Assembly (NCBI RefSeq): GCF_030253575.1
Contig: NC_080561.1
Span: 585,501-649,500, forward strand
Direction: 5' to 3'
DNA from: Rhododendron vialii
Taxonomy: Eukaryota > Streptophyta > Magnoliopsida > Ericales > Ericaceae
DNA: 64,000 nucleotides
Shown: piece after piece, positions 11,003 to 27,811 of the stretch
Layout: each line of letters begins with the position of its first letter
Numbering within the stretch: the stretch's first letter is position 1
Notes under the pieces: model-generated
What the model was told of the DNA's origin: nothing
The model's input: only the letters and a program-made list of their open reading frames with translations
Databases searched by the model: none
Made by a program: the position numbers and the translations under genes

Positions 11003-14000
11003 GAGAGTAAAAAAGAACACGTATAGTGAGGCAGGTTTGAGCAAAGTCACCAATTTGATTCGAAGAAATTGCCAATCAACTGGCTTGGTCACTCTTGACT
11101 ATTACTTTAATAAAAAAAAATTACTCCAGTAATAATCATAGACCTTTACCTACTGACTTATCAATCCAATCGATAAGCAATAAACAATAAGAATTGCGTA
11201 TTAGTATGCATTGGAAGCGTACTTGATGTGGCCTTCTGGGAATGCAGAGGGCACTACAATGGCTAGAGACTCCTAGAGTTGGAGGAGATTAGAGCTCCGA
11301 GCAGCCTTAGAAAGAGAGGTAGGGAAAGCAGTGGAGAGTTGTCAATCAGAGAGTAAAATAGTGTAGTTGAGGCTTGTTTGTATCCTTGGATCTCCCTTTG
11401 TATTGGTGGCTTTGAGGAGTGGTCTAGCTCATCTGAGGATAGGTGGCCTCTCCTCGTTGTCTTGACAGTTTGGGTGGTAGAACCTCCTCTGCAAGGCCTA
11501 GGGCCAGAGCTGACTTGTGGGAAATTTTATCATAAAGCTGCTAGACAATATTTATGATAGGTATTCTGAGATGTCAGATGTATTGGTTGGTGCCCCTCTT
11601 ACTCTCGCTGACTGATCAAGGAAGAGGTCGCTAAGGGCTGTCTCAACTTCCTTGGCAAACCCTTTCTTCTGGCGTTCGAATCACATTCCTCTTTTGGTCC
11701 CGAGTGAGGTATCTAGACCCTGCTCCTTGCCTAGGATGTTGTTCAGGTTGCCTTTGATAGTTTGTTGTGAGCCCATGGAGCTCTGAGATTTAAGAGTTAG
11801 GCAAGGTCTATTGGAGAATGACACCTTGGAGGTGAGCTCGCTATTTGTGGGGATGAGTTACCTCACTTGGACACGAGGTTCCAGGACTGCTTTGGTTACT
11901 AGGAGACAGAATCTCTGCCAGTGACTGGTACCATGGCGAAGGACTTTCGGATACCTACATAATGCAATTTTGATGGGAACATTTTTGTACTTCATGATTG
12001 GAATCCCGGTCGTCCTTGTGTTGCTTTTTGAGGAAAATCAAATCATTTATTTCATTGGAAAAAGGCAAAAATATGGAATTCTGGCATCTACTGTGAAAAT
12101 CTGCATCCTAGATAATACCTGGCAAGGCAATTTCAGAGCTGTTGATGGCTTCTCCTTTTTGTTTGAGCTTATCACCGCTCCTTCGTATCCTTAAAAAGTT
12201 GTTTATTTTTTCTTGTAAACAGAGAAAGCTTCCTCTTGAAACTACTTACATGGATATCCGAAATTCAGTGGATGGATGGTAATATATTCAGCTCTCTATC
12301 ATATCAATTTAGTATTTCTTACTCTTCTCTCATGATATATTTGATATACGAAACTTTTTCATACCGGATTCATTTTATCAACTATTGAACTATGTAACGA
12401 AGGTATTGCTTTACAGAGAGTTGATTGCAGCTTTGTTTGTTGTTTGCATCAGCTGATGAAGTGTTTTCATGTATAAACTCCAAAAGACATCTTAATTCTT
12501 CTCATCATTTTTGGATTTATCAAATTTATCTTTGTTAGTTCCCGTTACTCTTGCGCCCATTTGATCTTTATTCATTGTTTTAAAGGAGAAAATAGGATTA
12601 CAGTTAGGGTGGCACCTTTTTTCCAAACTTATATTGAAGGTACATAATTGTTACATCTCCAATAACACTATTTTGTTCACTGCCAATTTCGAACCTAAGG
12701 AATGACTGAAGATTTCCTCTGCCACTTTTATATTGTGTAATTGTGTGAATGTGGTTGAGGTTTCTGACAAAATTTCACGCTTGTACGTTTTACTCTCCCC
12801 TGAATTCCCATGACATTTGTTTGAGTAAATGAGTTGTGACTTTGTTGCGGGAGTTAGTTTGTCATTTGTCTGTTCCTAGATTACTGTAATTCATATATAC
12901 CTCGTAGAATTGACTCCTGAAGAAGGAAAAGCCCAAGATGATTGTTCTGAGATTTTTTCTCAAGGCAACATTTTCAACTAGCAAAGATACATGCATGCCA
13001 TTAGCACCTTGCTTGACATTATAGTTTAAGATCAAGTTCACATTGCGGCAGTGACACTGGTTGCTCACCACTTTCCCTTGATTGACATTTGAAGTATTTG
13101 CACATCAGGTTATGTGTCATGTCTTTTGTAAGCATTTCGTGCGTCTAGTTGTCTTTCACCGTTGTTTCAGGGGCGCAATAAGGGATATGGTGGTCCGTGG
13201 GGCCCCTGCAATTGCTGTAGCTGGTGCACTCTCTCTGGCTGTTGAAGTGTCTAACATGGAAACTTTCAATGGGACCTCTGAAGATGCAGCATCTTATCTC
13301 GCCAATGCATTAGAATATCTTGTATCAAGGTAATTTCTAATTCCACACTAGTGCGGCCATAAACTGTATGCTCTGCTTGCTAAGAGTCTAAGATGGTGTT
13401 TTTTTTTTTTTTTTTGGCATTGTATTTAAGGGATAAGTGTTTTTTCGTGTTTATTATTAGCTAATGTCTTTCACACTTTGTCAGCCGGCCGACTGCTGTT
13501 AATCTTTCTGATGCTGCTATAAAACTTAAAGAAGTCATATCTAAGGCAGCTTCCACTTCTTCAGAAGCAAGTGTAGTTTTCCAGGTACTAATGTTCTCTT
13601 GCTGTCTTGCTGAGATCTTTTTGTCAGCAATTTGCTCTTTTGACTTGATAATTCCTTTTGTGGTTACTTGTAATATAGTGGCATAAGAGGAAAATACTTA
13701 AAATAGTCACATATTAGACACTTAACTCCCCATTTTCTTTTTCAGGAACGATGACATTTAAATTATTTTATAGGTTGCAGTAGGATGCATAGTAATATTT
13801 CTTTGATCGGGCACAGGCACGGTATGCATTGCAGTTTACAACTTAGCACGCGCACAATATTTTTCCCTTTCCCTTTTCTGTAGGGGTGATAGTTCTTTTT
13901 AATTTCTAATTAGGGACATCAAGATAACAGCTATGTTGCTCAATTTTGTCCATTGCTGGTTTTCCGCTCAATTGATATACATGTTTGCAGGCACAGAATA

Positions 14001-17000
14001 TTTTCTTCTTTTTTTCACCTATAAGTCTATAACTATAAGAATGAGGATCATGTGTGTGGATGCGTCGTCTCTTTCTTTTAGTTTCTTCATAAGTTCATCT
14101 CTCTCTCTCTCTCTCTCTTTTCTTTGTAATCTTTTTTTCTTGTTCTCTTTCATTTTATTATCATTTGTTTGCCTTGTTTTTATTGTTCCATTGTAATTGT
14201 ATTAGCCCAGGAGAAAGAAGTGAAAAGGCCAAACTTTTTGGGTGTTTGTCAAGTTATTTTCATGTCAATTATGTATTGTTCGGACATACATCTAAACATA
14301 TACACCAGATATTTACCCAGTCCGGATTTTTGTGTTTCAATTGTAATCCATAGTTATAGTAATAACGACTGTTAATTCCCTTGCAATTCTACTATATAAA
14401 GTTGTTACAGCTGCTCACTCTCTCTGGTAATTGATGGTACCCTCAAATTGGTAGGATCCTTGGAACCCTCTCCGATGATCTTTCTGAAAACTGCAAAGGA
14501 AGATCCACTGAGGGCGTCCCTACAACATTAGCCTGATTAGCAACCAATTTCTCTATCCCTGATCTTATTAGAAGAAAAATCTTCGCCCTGATCATTACAT
14601 TGCTTCAAAGTCTTCCCTTCCCAGGATTCAATAAGAGGAGAAGTGAGAAGAACCATAAAGCGATGAAATTCGAAAAGGAAGCTGTGCAGCAGCGAACCAA
14701 GGACAATGCAAACAACATTGCCCAATTTCAAAATTACTTTATGTTTTTACTGCATATATGACTTCTATCTACTCTTCTTTAGTTCCATTTTGGGTTATTT
14801 GGAAATTTGGCTTCAATGGAACCTGAAATTTGGCCCACTGTAATACTCTTCCTGTGCCCTCATAGTTCTGTTACTGTTAGGCCTACATTGAAGCCGCTGA
14901 GCAAATGCTTAAGGATGATGTTACTTCCAATAAAGCAATCGGGTCTTATGGAGCTATTTTTCTTCAGCACCAGCTGGAAGACTCCAAGAGGCTGTCTATT
15001 CTGACACATTGCAACACCGGCAGGTACTCCCTTTCTCTAAGAGCACGGCTCACGTATTGTTTGTGGCCCTATGTTTCTAACTTGTTATCATTATACTTCA
15101 ATTTGGTAGTCTTGCTACAGCTGGATATGGGACTGCTCTTGGAGTAATTCGTGAACTTCATGCTGAAGGAGTTTTAGAGAGGGCATATTGCACAGAAACA
15201 CGTCCATTCAATCAAGTGAGTGTGTCCCTTGTACTTGTTTCTGTTCTTAGCATCTTACAAAACTTGTGCTGCCAGCCTCGTTTATAGTCCTGAAGTCACA
15301 ATTCACGCCCATATTATCAGAAGATGTGTTGTAGTGGCTGTAACTCGTAATAACAGAAGTAGGAAGTGTTTGCCTTGAATGTTTGATAGGGTCTTGAGTT
15401 TACCAGCTCAGATTGGCACTCTGTTTTATGATTTCAGATACGACATAGGTACTCCTATACGGGCTTCTAGACATAGGTACTCTGTTTTGTATGATGGCTC
15501 TACCTTTGGCTAGGCGTATGAATCTGGACTGAACATATTTGTACAAGTTAAACAAAGAATAAGTTAGGATGGTTGGTTTGATAATCTAATTTTAGCTCCC
15601 AGTCCCATATCCTCTACAATCAGAAATCCCTGCTGACATTAACACCATTTTTATATATTGAAGTGCAGCATAAAACAATACAAGATGTGGTTGCTTCAAA
15701 GCAAAGTTTGACTAGGCAACAGCCGCAATACTGATAAAAGTTTATTTGGTTTAATCTCATAATAGGTGTCAAGCCTTGATTACCTTGTCTTTTTAACATT
15801 TATTTGTCATAAAAACTGACTGTACAGTGAAATTCCACATGTATGTGATTTTTTTAGGTAAGTGAAATTTCAAAAATCTAGAGTCAAATGTCAAGAAGGA
15901 CGTCAACATTTTACTAGATAAAAGGAAACATACTTATGAACTATTACAGCCAAACACAGAGTTTGGGATTCACTAATTAGAACGCTGACTTGTGCCATTG
16001 AAAATTCTATTGGGTATTGCTTTCAAAATAGGACGCCAAAGGTTGCCAGTTGCCACCCTCTCTCCGTTGTTTAGAATATTGTGTCTCGTATACATGCCAT
16101 GATACGATTTGGTTATATTCTTCCTAACAAATACCCTTCTATGTTTTGATATAATCTACTTGCTGCAGGGATCGAGATTGACAGCTTTTGAGTTGGTGCA
16201 TGATAATATCCCGGCAACACTTATCACTGATTCAGCTGCAGCTGCACTAATGAAAGCTGGACGCATAAATGCTATCATTGTTGGAGCAGATCGTGTGGCT
16301 GCAAATGGTACTTCAGTACATTAATTGATCCATCTGCTTTTTTAAGTTACAAGTCTGTCTGGAATATATGTGAACTTTTTTCTTGTTTTTATAAAGCTGG
16401 ACCTTTTCTGGTTGAGAAAAATCAGAAATTCAACATTGTGACTGAAACCTAAAAGAAAGTACAGATGTACTAGTATAGATTGAGTGATGCATTGTATCTG
16501 CATGCAGGCGATACTGCTAATAAGATAGGAACATACAGCCTTGCTGTGCTGGCAATTCATCACCGTATTCCATTCTATGTTGCTGCTCCACTGACTTCCA
16601 TCGATTTAGCCCTTTCTTCTGGGCAAGAAATTGTCATAGAAGAAAGGTCTGCTAAGGAATTGCTGCATTCACGTGGAGGGCTTGGAGAACAAGTTGCCGC
16701 TTCTGGAATCTCTGTCTGGAACCCAGCGTTCGATGTTACCCCCGCTTATATGATCAGTGGTATCGTCACGGAAAAGGTCGGGCCTCTCTCTCTCTCTCTC
16801 AAGCAAACACAATATACTCACAAAGGCAAAATGAAAAGGGGGTCCTATCGTAATGTAATTGGCAGCTTTTTCGTTTTCCATTCGCTTATTTGCTGGTTTT
16901 GGTTTCAAAAGTTGTTATTTGCTTATTCCTCATTGTGAGTTGGTTTCCAAAAAATACGCAACTTTGCCAGTGTGTATGCACTACCCTTCTTATTTACTTA

Positions 17001-17139
17001 GCATTGATTAGCAAATAAGCAAGGTAACTAAATTTCAGTCTAACAAGCAGTGTTATTTGACCAGGGTGTCGTTACAAAGAAAGGGAGTGACACATTTGAC
17101 ATCAAAGGTTTTGTACAAAAGGCAATTGACAACTCATAA
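10769..17139 (+). CDS. MTNA: Methylthioribose-1-phosphate isomerase (methionine salvage), 9 exons
   Basis: Exons are 10769-10864, 12223-12278, 13171-13329, 13485-13584, 14881-15023, 15110-15215, 16169-16307, 16508-16776 and 17065-17139. They sum to 1,143 nt, giving 380 aa plus stop, close to the usual length of plant MTNA. All borders are GT-AG and all phases agree. The enzyme turns the aldose 5-methylthioribose-1-phosphate into the ketose 5-methylthioribulose-1-phosphate in the Yang cycle, which recycles the methylthio group left by ethylene, polyamine and nicotianamine synthesis. Family signatures are visible: [13 protein letters not shown] (about 28-40), [17 protein letters not shown], the [19 protein letters not shown] loop with the catalytic Cys181, and [20 protein letters not shown] with the catalytic Asp261. 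The eIF2B-alpha-like fold of the family is known. No lesion is seen. Intron 1 (1.36 kb) and intron 4 (1.3 kb) are long and hold repeat-like sequence. Confidence 0.97.
10957..11000. repeat. (CA)n microsatellite in MTNA intron 1
   Basis: About 44 bp of uninterrupted CA dinucleotides, close to the donor of intron 1. Confidence 0.95.
11200..11960. other. GC-richer repeat-like segment inside MTNA intron 1
   Basis: This part of intron 1 differs from its AT-rich surroundings. It has balanced composition and many GAGG/CCTC words, but no open frame of useful length. It looks like an inserted, decayed repeat. I see neither inverted ends nor a coding domain, so no family is proposed. Confidence 0.3.
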
Positions 17140-17457
17140 GAGAAGAGGCATCTTCATTTGGGGGCGGTCTGCCTACTTTGATTGAAAGAATTCTTCTCCT
17201 TTGGAAGTACTTTGGTATGGTTAGGGGGGACGTTTAGTTGATCTGCGCTAAGGTTTTGTGCTCATTAAACTTAACAAACGTAAACGGAAATATAATTGTA
17301 CTTCTTGGAACAAGGCTCTCAGTTGAGAACTTGTGCCTGTTTATATGATCTCTGAGTATTTGATTAGCTACTGATTGTTCTCTCCTGTTTTGAATGCATA
17401 TTTGATCTTTCAAAATGGCAGATTGTTATAAGAACAAAGCTTATGTTTGGCCTACAC
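17140..17457 (+). other. 3' untranslated and downstream region of MTNA
   Basis: Non-coding sequence after the MTNA stop codon, with T-rich motifs typical of plant 3' ends. No further gene is seen before the repeat element that follows. Confidence 0.5.
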
Positions 17458-18241
17458 AGCATCTCCAATAGTGGGTGCCATTTTGAGGATGCCAATGCCA
17501 AATTTTGGCATGCTACAGACTACGGTGTTTTTTTTGCCATAAATTTGGCTAAATTGCTCTAGTGGTGGGGGAGCCAAAATTTGGCAATTAATAATTATTT
17601 TTAACAATTTTTTAATCACCCTCTAACTACGATTATAGGGTTCTACCTTATTTTTATCTACCAAGAAAAATTTGCAGTTCTTATTTCCTTGGCAAAATTG
17701 GCCGTTCACTCAGTTCTCAGCCGAGCACCTCTCTCTCTCTCTCTCCCCCCGCCGCCAAGGCATCTCACAACACTTATTTCTCTGTACACCAATCGTTCTC
17801 TCTCCACCGATTTCTCTCTCAGGCGGCTAGAGCTGTCAATCATCCACCAATTTTCTCTCAGGCGGCTAGAGCTGTCAATAAATCCAGTGACGGTTACGTC
17901 TATAGTTGTCTCTGGCGACTTCGATTGGCACACAATCCAGCTAATGGAGTTCAAAATTCCCGAATTTGTTAGAATTTCCATTTTTTAGGGTTTTTAATTT
18001 GGAGATTTTTTGGCACAACGAATCTGGGATGGGAAGTTTTTGGGGTAGTCTTGATTTGGTAGCTGAAAAGAGGGGAAACCATGACGTACATTGGCCACAG
18101 CCATTTCTCCAGCCAAATTTGGCCGAAGAAATGGCTGAGCCATTTTTTGGCAGGGGATTTCGCTGACCATTGGGGGGCTCAAAATGGGAATGGGTGCCCA
18201 AAATAGATTTGGCTGGGGGTTTGGCAGGGCGTGGAGATGCT
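17458..18241. mobile_element. Non-autonomous DNA element with AGCATCTCCA ends
   Basis: About 784 bp starting AGCATCTCCA and ending TGGAGATGCT. The interior has many copies of the words TTTGGC and GCCAAAT on both strands, and a roughly 40-bp direct duplication around TTTCTCTCAGGCGGCTAGAG (near 17811-17880). It has no transposase. Target-site repeats are not clear, so the superfamily is left open. Confidence 0.55.
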
Positions 18242-18606
18242 CTTAGAAATTCATGATCATACAATACGCGGCAAATCAAATATGGCAAATTTTGCTAGCT
18301 TAGTCAATCAGCACTGCATGGCACGTCTAGAGCAAATCACCTCAATAACCTACAGCTAGAACGTAAACTAGAATTGACAGTATCATTGCAAAATGTAACA
18401 TACAAAAAGGAAATACCAGACCAAACACATGAAATTCAACTTCTCCCAATATAAGTCCAACACCACCAAACAGTGGTAACTCTTAGAATCTATTACATCC
18501 AACAAAATGTCTGCGCACTAAAAAGTTCTAGAGACTTGTCATAACGAATCCACTAGTTAAGGAGTGGTTCTCTTCTTCAGCTCCATTTGTGGTTTGCTTC
18601 ACCCAT

Positions 18607-22478
<3,872 letters not shown>

Positions 22479-22514
<36 letters not shown>

Positions 22515-22960
22515 GCTGACAGGTTCAACAGGAACAGATCACACAGGCAGTCGGAGATGATTGAGGCGCTCTCTTTCCTTGAAACCCTAATTTGCGAAGC
22601 TGATGAGCTATTTATAAGCAACGAAATCTCCGAAATACCCTCCAGCAGTCTATGAAATCCCCCCGACAGCCTTTTTTTTATTAGTGAAGCAGGGATGAGT
22701 TTTTTTTTTTTTTTTTTTAATATGAGGGATGAGTTAATACAGGGTGAAAAATAGATACCAAACGGTGCAAAATCAGTCTCGTCACCTCTCATCTTGGTGT
22801 ATTGTGTAATACATCCATCGTATACACCATCCAATCGAGCATAAGGTTTCGCCTTTCACAAAAATTGAACAACAGAGAGAGAGAGAGGCCACTGACATCC
22901 ATGTTAACTTCAAGCATCATCAATCGGCGAAGCATCGCCTAATTAAACCCAAAAGCCCAG
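22479..22960 (-). promoter_or_regulatory. RPS29 promoter and leader: TATA box, telo-box, (GA)n tract, possible site II element
   Basis: Read on the minus strand. A TATAAATA box lies at 22616-22609, and a telo-box (AAACCCTAA on the plus strand, 22582-22590) lies about 20 nt downstream of it, around the expected transcription start. A (GA)n leader tract of about 35 bp (22514-22480) runs to the ATG at 22478. An AGCCCA word (22954-22959) fits a site II element (TGGGCY reversed). Telo-box plus site II is the known signature of plant ribosomal-protein and growth-coupled promoters. The exact start is inferred. Confidence 0.7.
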
Positions 22961-23100
22961 GCCCTAAAATCTTCTCAATCTCTCGTCGTGAAAGCGAGAC
23001 TGACAACCTCGACCTTTCTCTCTCTCTCTCTACAAAAATGTAAACAACTATACATATTGCATTAATAATAATATCTTATTTTGCATTTAATTTCGTATAG

Positions 23101-23403
23101 CATACCGACTCCGCCGTTACACTCCCAAAGTACAAAAAACAACAGCGTATTACGCGCTACATTATTATACACCCCGGTGGTATCTCCACCGGTGTCCCTA
23201 AACCTGGTAATTATACCAAGACTGATTTCATTGAAAAACTGAGAAAACTCAGCCGCTACAACTCTAATCAGGTCCCCTCTTCGAGACCATTCGTTGGCAT
23301 AGGGGGCCTGAAGCGCCTGATGTTGAACAGGACTCAGCTTAGTTGCACAAAGCGGAAGAAGGAGTGGGAGAGTATAGGAGCGGAGGTACTCAGAAGCTCT
23401 TAA
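23101..23403 (+). other. Unrecognised open stretch of 100 codons without a start codon near its beginning
   Basis: A region of higher GC between AT-rich flanks stays open for 100 codons, from just after TTCGTATAG (a possible splice acceptor) to TAA at 23401. The translation is basic, with words such as LPKYKKQQRITRY, PGGISTGVPKPGNYTK and LSCTKRKKEWE. I recognise no family. It could be the last exon of an unseen gene, a gene fragment or a non-coding RNA; a palindromic word (CACCGGTG with flanking ACCCCGG/CCGGTG) lies inside. Kept as a low-confidence observation, not a gene call. Confidence 0.25.
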
Positions 23404-24628
23404 GATTGGGAGAGGCTATGTATATTTTATTTTATATATTTTTTAAATAATACCATATCTTTTATTTTTTTATTTTTGACACTTTCCATTTTTTTTATTT
23501 ATATTATACATAAAATATGTTTTTTATGTCAGCTTTTTAGATAGTTTTTGTATGCTTCTTTTTTATATAATAACAAGTAGTATATCACAATTTACAAATA
23601 AAGGCAAGGGATTAAGGATTCTGTCGAGTAATAAATTACTCCCTCCGTCCCAAAATGGATGACAATTTTTGAAACTCGTGTCACTTTTCATCGCTTATAT
23701 CTTTTAATCTTTAATGTTTTTCATGAGTTTGAAAACTTTATATAATAGAACTAATTGAGAACTATCAAACAAGATCCATATTGCATATTTTTTGAGATCC
23801 ATATTGAAAGATATAAGGAATTGAAATTGGCATGGATATCAAAAATTGACATCCAATTTGGGACGGATGGAGTAAAACATAAGGTCTTGAAACTATAATT
23901 TGGCTGAATACATAAACAAAATAACGCAGTCCATCAAAAAGCTAATGTAGGCCCATTTATTCTGTTGTAGAATCTACTTTAATCATGTTTACTGAGGGAA
24001 AATGACGGTAAAGACGTAATTTGATAATTAATACCCGTCAAATTTTTTACGAGTATTAATTATCAAAACATATTTTGAACTATCATTTATTTAGTAGTAA
24101 AGAATAAAGTAAGCCCATTAAACAACGTACAAACCCAACTTCACAGCCCAAACATACAAACCCAACTTCACAGCCCAAAATAATACTAGTACTTAAAAAC
24201 AAACCATGGCCGCTTTTCAAAAAAAAAAACCCTAAAGCCAGAAAAAAAAAACCCACCGAACTGCACGTCGTTCTGCAGCGGCGACTGCGTCGACCATATC
24301 GGCTTCCGCACATCGACGAAACAAGGTACGCCTCTTACCTCTTCTTCTTCGTCGCCGCCCAAAACAAGGGATTCGCGTAGCATAGCCGACGACGACTGAT
24401 CTCTCCTCCGGCCAAGTCTCTCTCTCTCTCTCCGATCCCGTTCTCTCTTTCTCTCTGTTCCCCAGAAAAAGATAAAGGCAAAGAATGGAAGAATTAATGT
24501 TTTACAGTAATAGGCAATAGGTAAATTAGAGAGTGTTGGTGGAGTTTGGGAAGAAAAAGTGTCTAGTTTAAAATGCATTTTTAGATTGTTGAGGAGCTAA
24601 AATTGCTATTTATTGGTGCACATGTAGA
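23404..24628. other. Intergenic DNA and probable leader of GatC
   Basis: AT-rich DNA with a Stowaway MITE (23639-23872). A telo-box-like AAACCCTAAA lies near 24226. A donor-like site CAAG/GTACGC near 24326 and an acceptor TGCACATGTAG ending at about 24627 suggest a leader intron just before the GatC start codon. CT tracts are present around 24417-24460. No other gene is seen. Confidence 0.45.
23639..23872. mobile_element. Stowaway (Tc1/mariner-type) MITE
   Basis: A 234-bp element with ends CTCCCTCCGTCCCAAAATGG and CAATTTGGGACGGATGGAG, flanked by TA on both sides. These ends and the TA target are typical of Stowaway MITEs. No coding capacity. Confidence 0.9.
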
Positions 24629-26962
24629 ATGGGAAGCCGAGCTTTGCTTCTTCTCAGAGCAACACCACCAAGGACGACGGACCTCAATTTCAACAGCAGC
24701 TTTTTCTCAAAATCGCTTAATTTCCAGAACAGGGTCCGAAGCTACTCGGTTCGGTCTGGCCTTGAGCCCCCCGATTTGCCTCGATTGGCTGAAAACGCTC
24801 GTATCTCTCTCACCCCTCGTGAAGTATGGAGAAATACCCATTTCATATTTCAAACAATTACATGTCCATGAGCGTGCGCGCTCACACATACGCATGTATA
24901 CGTCTTAATGCAGCCAAATATTGCATATATTTCTTCACATATCCTTCAATATATCTTTGTTTTGTAGGTTGAAGAATTTGCTCCAAAAATCCAAAAAGTG
25001 GTAGATTGGTACACCTCTCTCTCTCTCTCTCTCTGCGTGCGTGTGTATGTTGTGTGGTGTGTGTGCGTGTCTGTAATATGGTTCTTCTGTGAACTGTAGG
25101 TGTTTGCTCAGTTTTTTTTTTTGATATTGTATCCGAGCTACCTCAATTAATTGATATCCTTGTTGATGAGTTGGTCTGGGATTGGATAGTGTAGTTTCTT
25201 CTAACATATGACGAAAAAAGCCCTCAATTAGTTGAGTCGGATGAAATTTAGGAAATATTGTAAACTATATGTTTCTGTTTCCGTAGTGTTGATTTTTAAA
25301 TTTAAACCATATGATTTGAATTAGCTCAACTCGAGTAAGCAACAAGTTTGTGAAATTTAGCAAAAAGTAACATTTTGTTGTTTTTAACTTTTAAGGTTTT
25401 CGGACAGATGTAATTTTACTCAACTCAATCCGGTCATAAATACTTTCACTGACGACTTGATACTCCACTTTTTAAAGTGCCAAACCTGCGACAAGTGGAA
25501 AGTTTGTTCAAATGTAAGATTAGACGCTTCATTCTTTGATTGGAGTAGTTTTTTCTTTTTCTTTTTTCTAAAAATAATGAAGATCTAAAATTTTAATTAG
25601 TATTGGAGTTATTTTTTCATCAGATTGCTTTTTCTGTTTTGTCTTGGAACTGTCAAGCTGAATCATGACGTCTACTTGTTTTCTGTAGGGTTACTATTGG
25701 ATGAGCCAACAATGCATAAATTAGTCATTCCTTTCTTTTGTTTACGTATTAAGGGATAATAGCTGTTTACCAAGAAATGTTTATCCCTAAGCTGCACTGG
25801 GATAGGGTGATTAGTAAAACTTCAAAGATTTGATGGGTAATGGGGTATGCTTAAGTTCTTCAAAATTTTGGTTTTTATTGAAAGTAATGCTTTGTAAGCT
25901 GTTTTGTAAAATATGGTGAATGAATTCATTTTTCCTGCTGCATTTTGTTGACCCCATCCCTGACCTTTGTGGCTGTTTCGTGAGGTTGATATCAAATTAT
26001 CAATGAATTTGTACGTTGTCCTAATTTCGCTTCATATTCTGCTTTATAACAGGTTTGGACAACTTCAAGCAGTTGATCTCCAGAGTATTCAGCCAGCCAT
26101 TAGGGCAGGTGGGTGGAACACTGAAATAAGAACTTGCTGTTGTTGGATACTAATTATTTAGTCATGCAAATAATTTCTGCTAAGATGTCCTTAATAAGTC
26201 CACTTGATAAGATACAAGTTCCCACCCCTCCCTGGACTGTTCCTACTATCTGATCGGCTGGCCTACTTCTAACTTCCATCCTCTTCTTTTAAGTCGAGCC
26301 CCTTCCTCTCCCCACTAGCTAAAAGCTACCTGAAAAAAAGGCAAGGTGCTTGTTGATGGATGTTCTCTTTCTACATTTGATTGTTGGGATTGACACGTAG
26401 TATGGCACCTCGAGTGTCGGCCTTCACCTCCTGGGACTGTAGTGGGTTCCAAGTGTTGGTTGTTCGCCTACTAAAGCGGTATGTGAGCTGGGTTCTGGCT
26501 CGCACTGACATATATAGCCAAATCAAAGTCACAAGAGCACTAAAATGAGAAACTTGGATGCATCCATAAGAGAAGCTTTCAAAGTTTTTTCCCTAACCAA
26601 GCCACAAAGAGACTGATTAGGTAGTTGATAACATTTGTTTCTTAGTTATGCTTAATTGCAGGTTACTTGCTTTCGTTGCCCAGATCAAAAGTCAAATAAG
26701 GCATTGAAGACTCTATTAATAACTATCCGAGATGAGGCTGCATAGTTCATAGGCATTATTGGGATTAATGATTCTTGGTTTTGTTGTCTAGGTGTTCTTC
26801 TGAAATAGAAAGAGTGATTAGTTACAGTTAGGAAATTTATTTCCTATCATCTAACATTTTCATGTCACCATTTCACTACTGCATTACCGTATTTGTTATT
26901 TTCTTTGCCATGTTTTGATTGTAAGCTAGCATTGAGAGTTCCATTAAGGTTGTGTAGAGTTG

Positions 26963-27014
<52 letters not shown>

Positions 27015-27264
27015 CTGGTGCTAAAACCCTGTTGGATCTGTAGATACTGAAGGTGGAAATTTTCGTGATGATTTGCCTGAAACATTTGAGAACAGGTAAA
27101 GGGATTTCAACTGTCTACTTCCTGGTTGTATCTAATGTTTGATAATTTTGCTGTACTTTTAGTCAATCTCTGTTCGACTTTGTTCCAGGGAGGCCATGAT
27201 ATCCGCTGTGCCAAATTACGAGGAGCCATTTATCAAAGTTCCCAAAGTCCTGAACAAGGAGTGA
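24629..27264 (+). CDS. GATC: Organellar glutamyl-tRNA(Gln) amidotransferase subunit C, 5 exons
   Basis: Exons are 24629-24823, 24968-25008, 26053-26108, 27044-27095 and 27189-27264. They sum to 420 nt, giving 139 aa plus stop, and all phases agree. The first 45 residues or so are Arg/Ser/Leu-rich with few acids, as in a transit peptide for chloroplast and/or mitochondria. The GatC domain follows (about 47-139): PPDLPRLAENARISLTPRE, VVDWFGQLQAVD, and a C-terminal LPETFENREA...FIKVPKVLNKE tail. GatC bridges GatA and GatB in the complex that turns Glu-tRNA(Gln) into Gln-tRNA(Gln), needed for organellar translation. Intron 3 carries an (AT)n tract, and part of intron 3 with the start of exon 4 is duplicated downstream (27812-28295), outside this gene. 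No lesion is seen. Confidence 0.95.
26964..27012. repeat. (AT)n microsatellite in GatC intron 3
   Basis: About 49 bp of alternating AT, near the acceptor of exon 4. The duplicated copy downstream has a much shorter tract at the matching place (about 28237-28249). Confidence 0.95.
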
Positions 27265-27811
27265 CACTGTTTAGGTTACTTGTTTTCACTTATTGATGAA
27301 AGCCAATAATGCTGGTCTTGGAATCACATGGCATGCTACTTTGAATCTCTATTTTCTTCATAAGCTGCTACACAGGCAATAAAGGCTCTAAATGCATGAA
27401 GTACCCCTGCCGAACACTTGACACTAGGCAATACTATGAGATACATCCTCCTATATCAACGAACATTCACCTAACAAATATTTTGCGATTTTCTATCAGA
27501 GTTTACTCTCCAACACCTGTAAACCTCCAATATTATGCATGAAATGTTCTATTGGCACATTTTTAACATTTATATCCTGTAAAATTGAAAGCTCTTACAT
27601 AAAATGGATCTTCACTGTCTCGACGTGTTATTAAACATGGGATCACTTCCGATTCTAGTTTTATCTGATAAAGTATGTTATTGTGTGCATCTTTAGGTAC
27701 GAGCTCGATTCATAAGGTTCAAGAAAGCCGTATCTTGACTGAGAAAAAGAAAGCAAATTTGTTTGGGTGATTGGCTCCAAATTTGCATGTATTTCTTCTT
27801 ATATTTGTAAT
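27265..27811. other. GatC 3' untranslated region and downstream DNA
   Basis: Non-coding sequence after the GatC stop codon, before the duplicated GatC piece. No other gene is seen. Confidence 0.5.

Noticed and set aside
10456-11132. Open frames on both strands through the CA/CT tracts
   Set aside because: They consist largely of Thr-His or Val-Cys repeats over microsatellites and contradict the MTNA exon structure.
11970-12194. 74-codon plus-strand frame in MTNA intron 1
   Set aside because: MTNA exons 1 and 2 join in frame around it, and its translation matches no part of the enzyme.
24186-24578. 130-codon minus-strand frame upstream of GatC
   Set aside because: Arg-Glu-Arg low complexity from CT tracts and Phe runs from poly-A; no domain.
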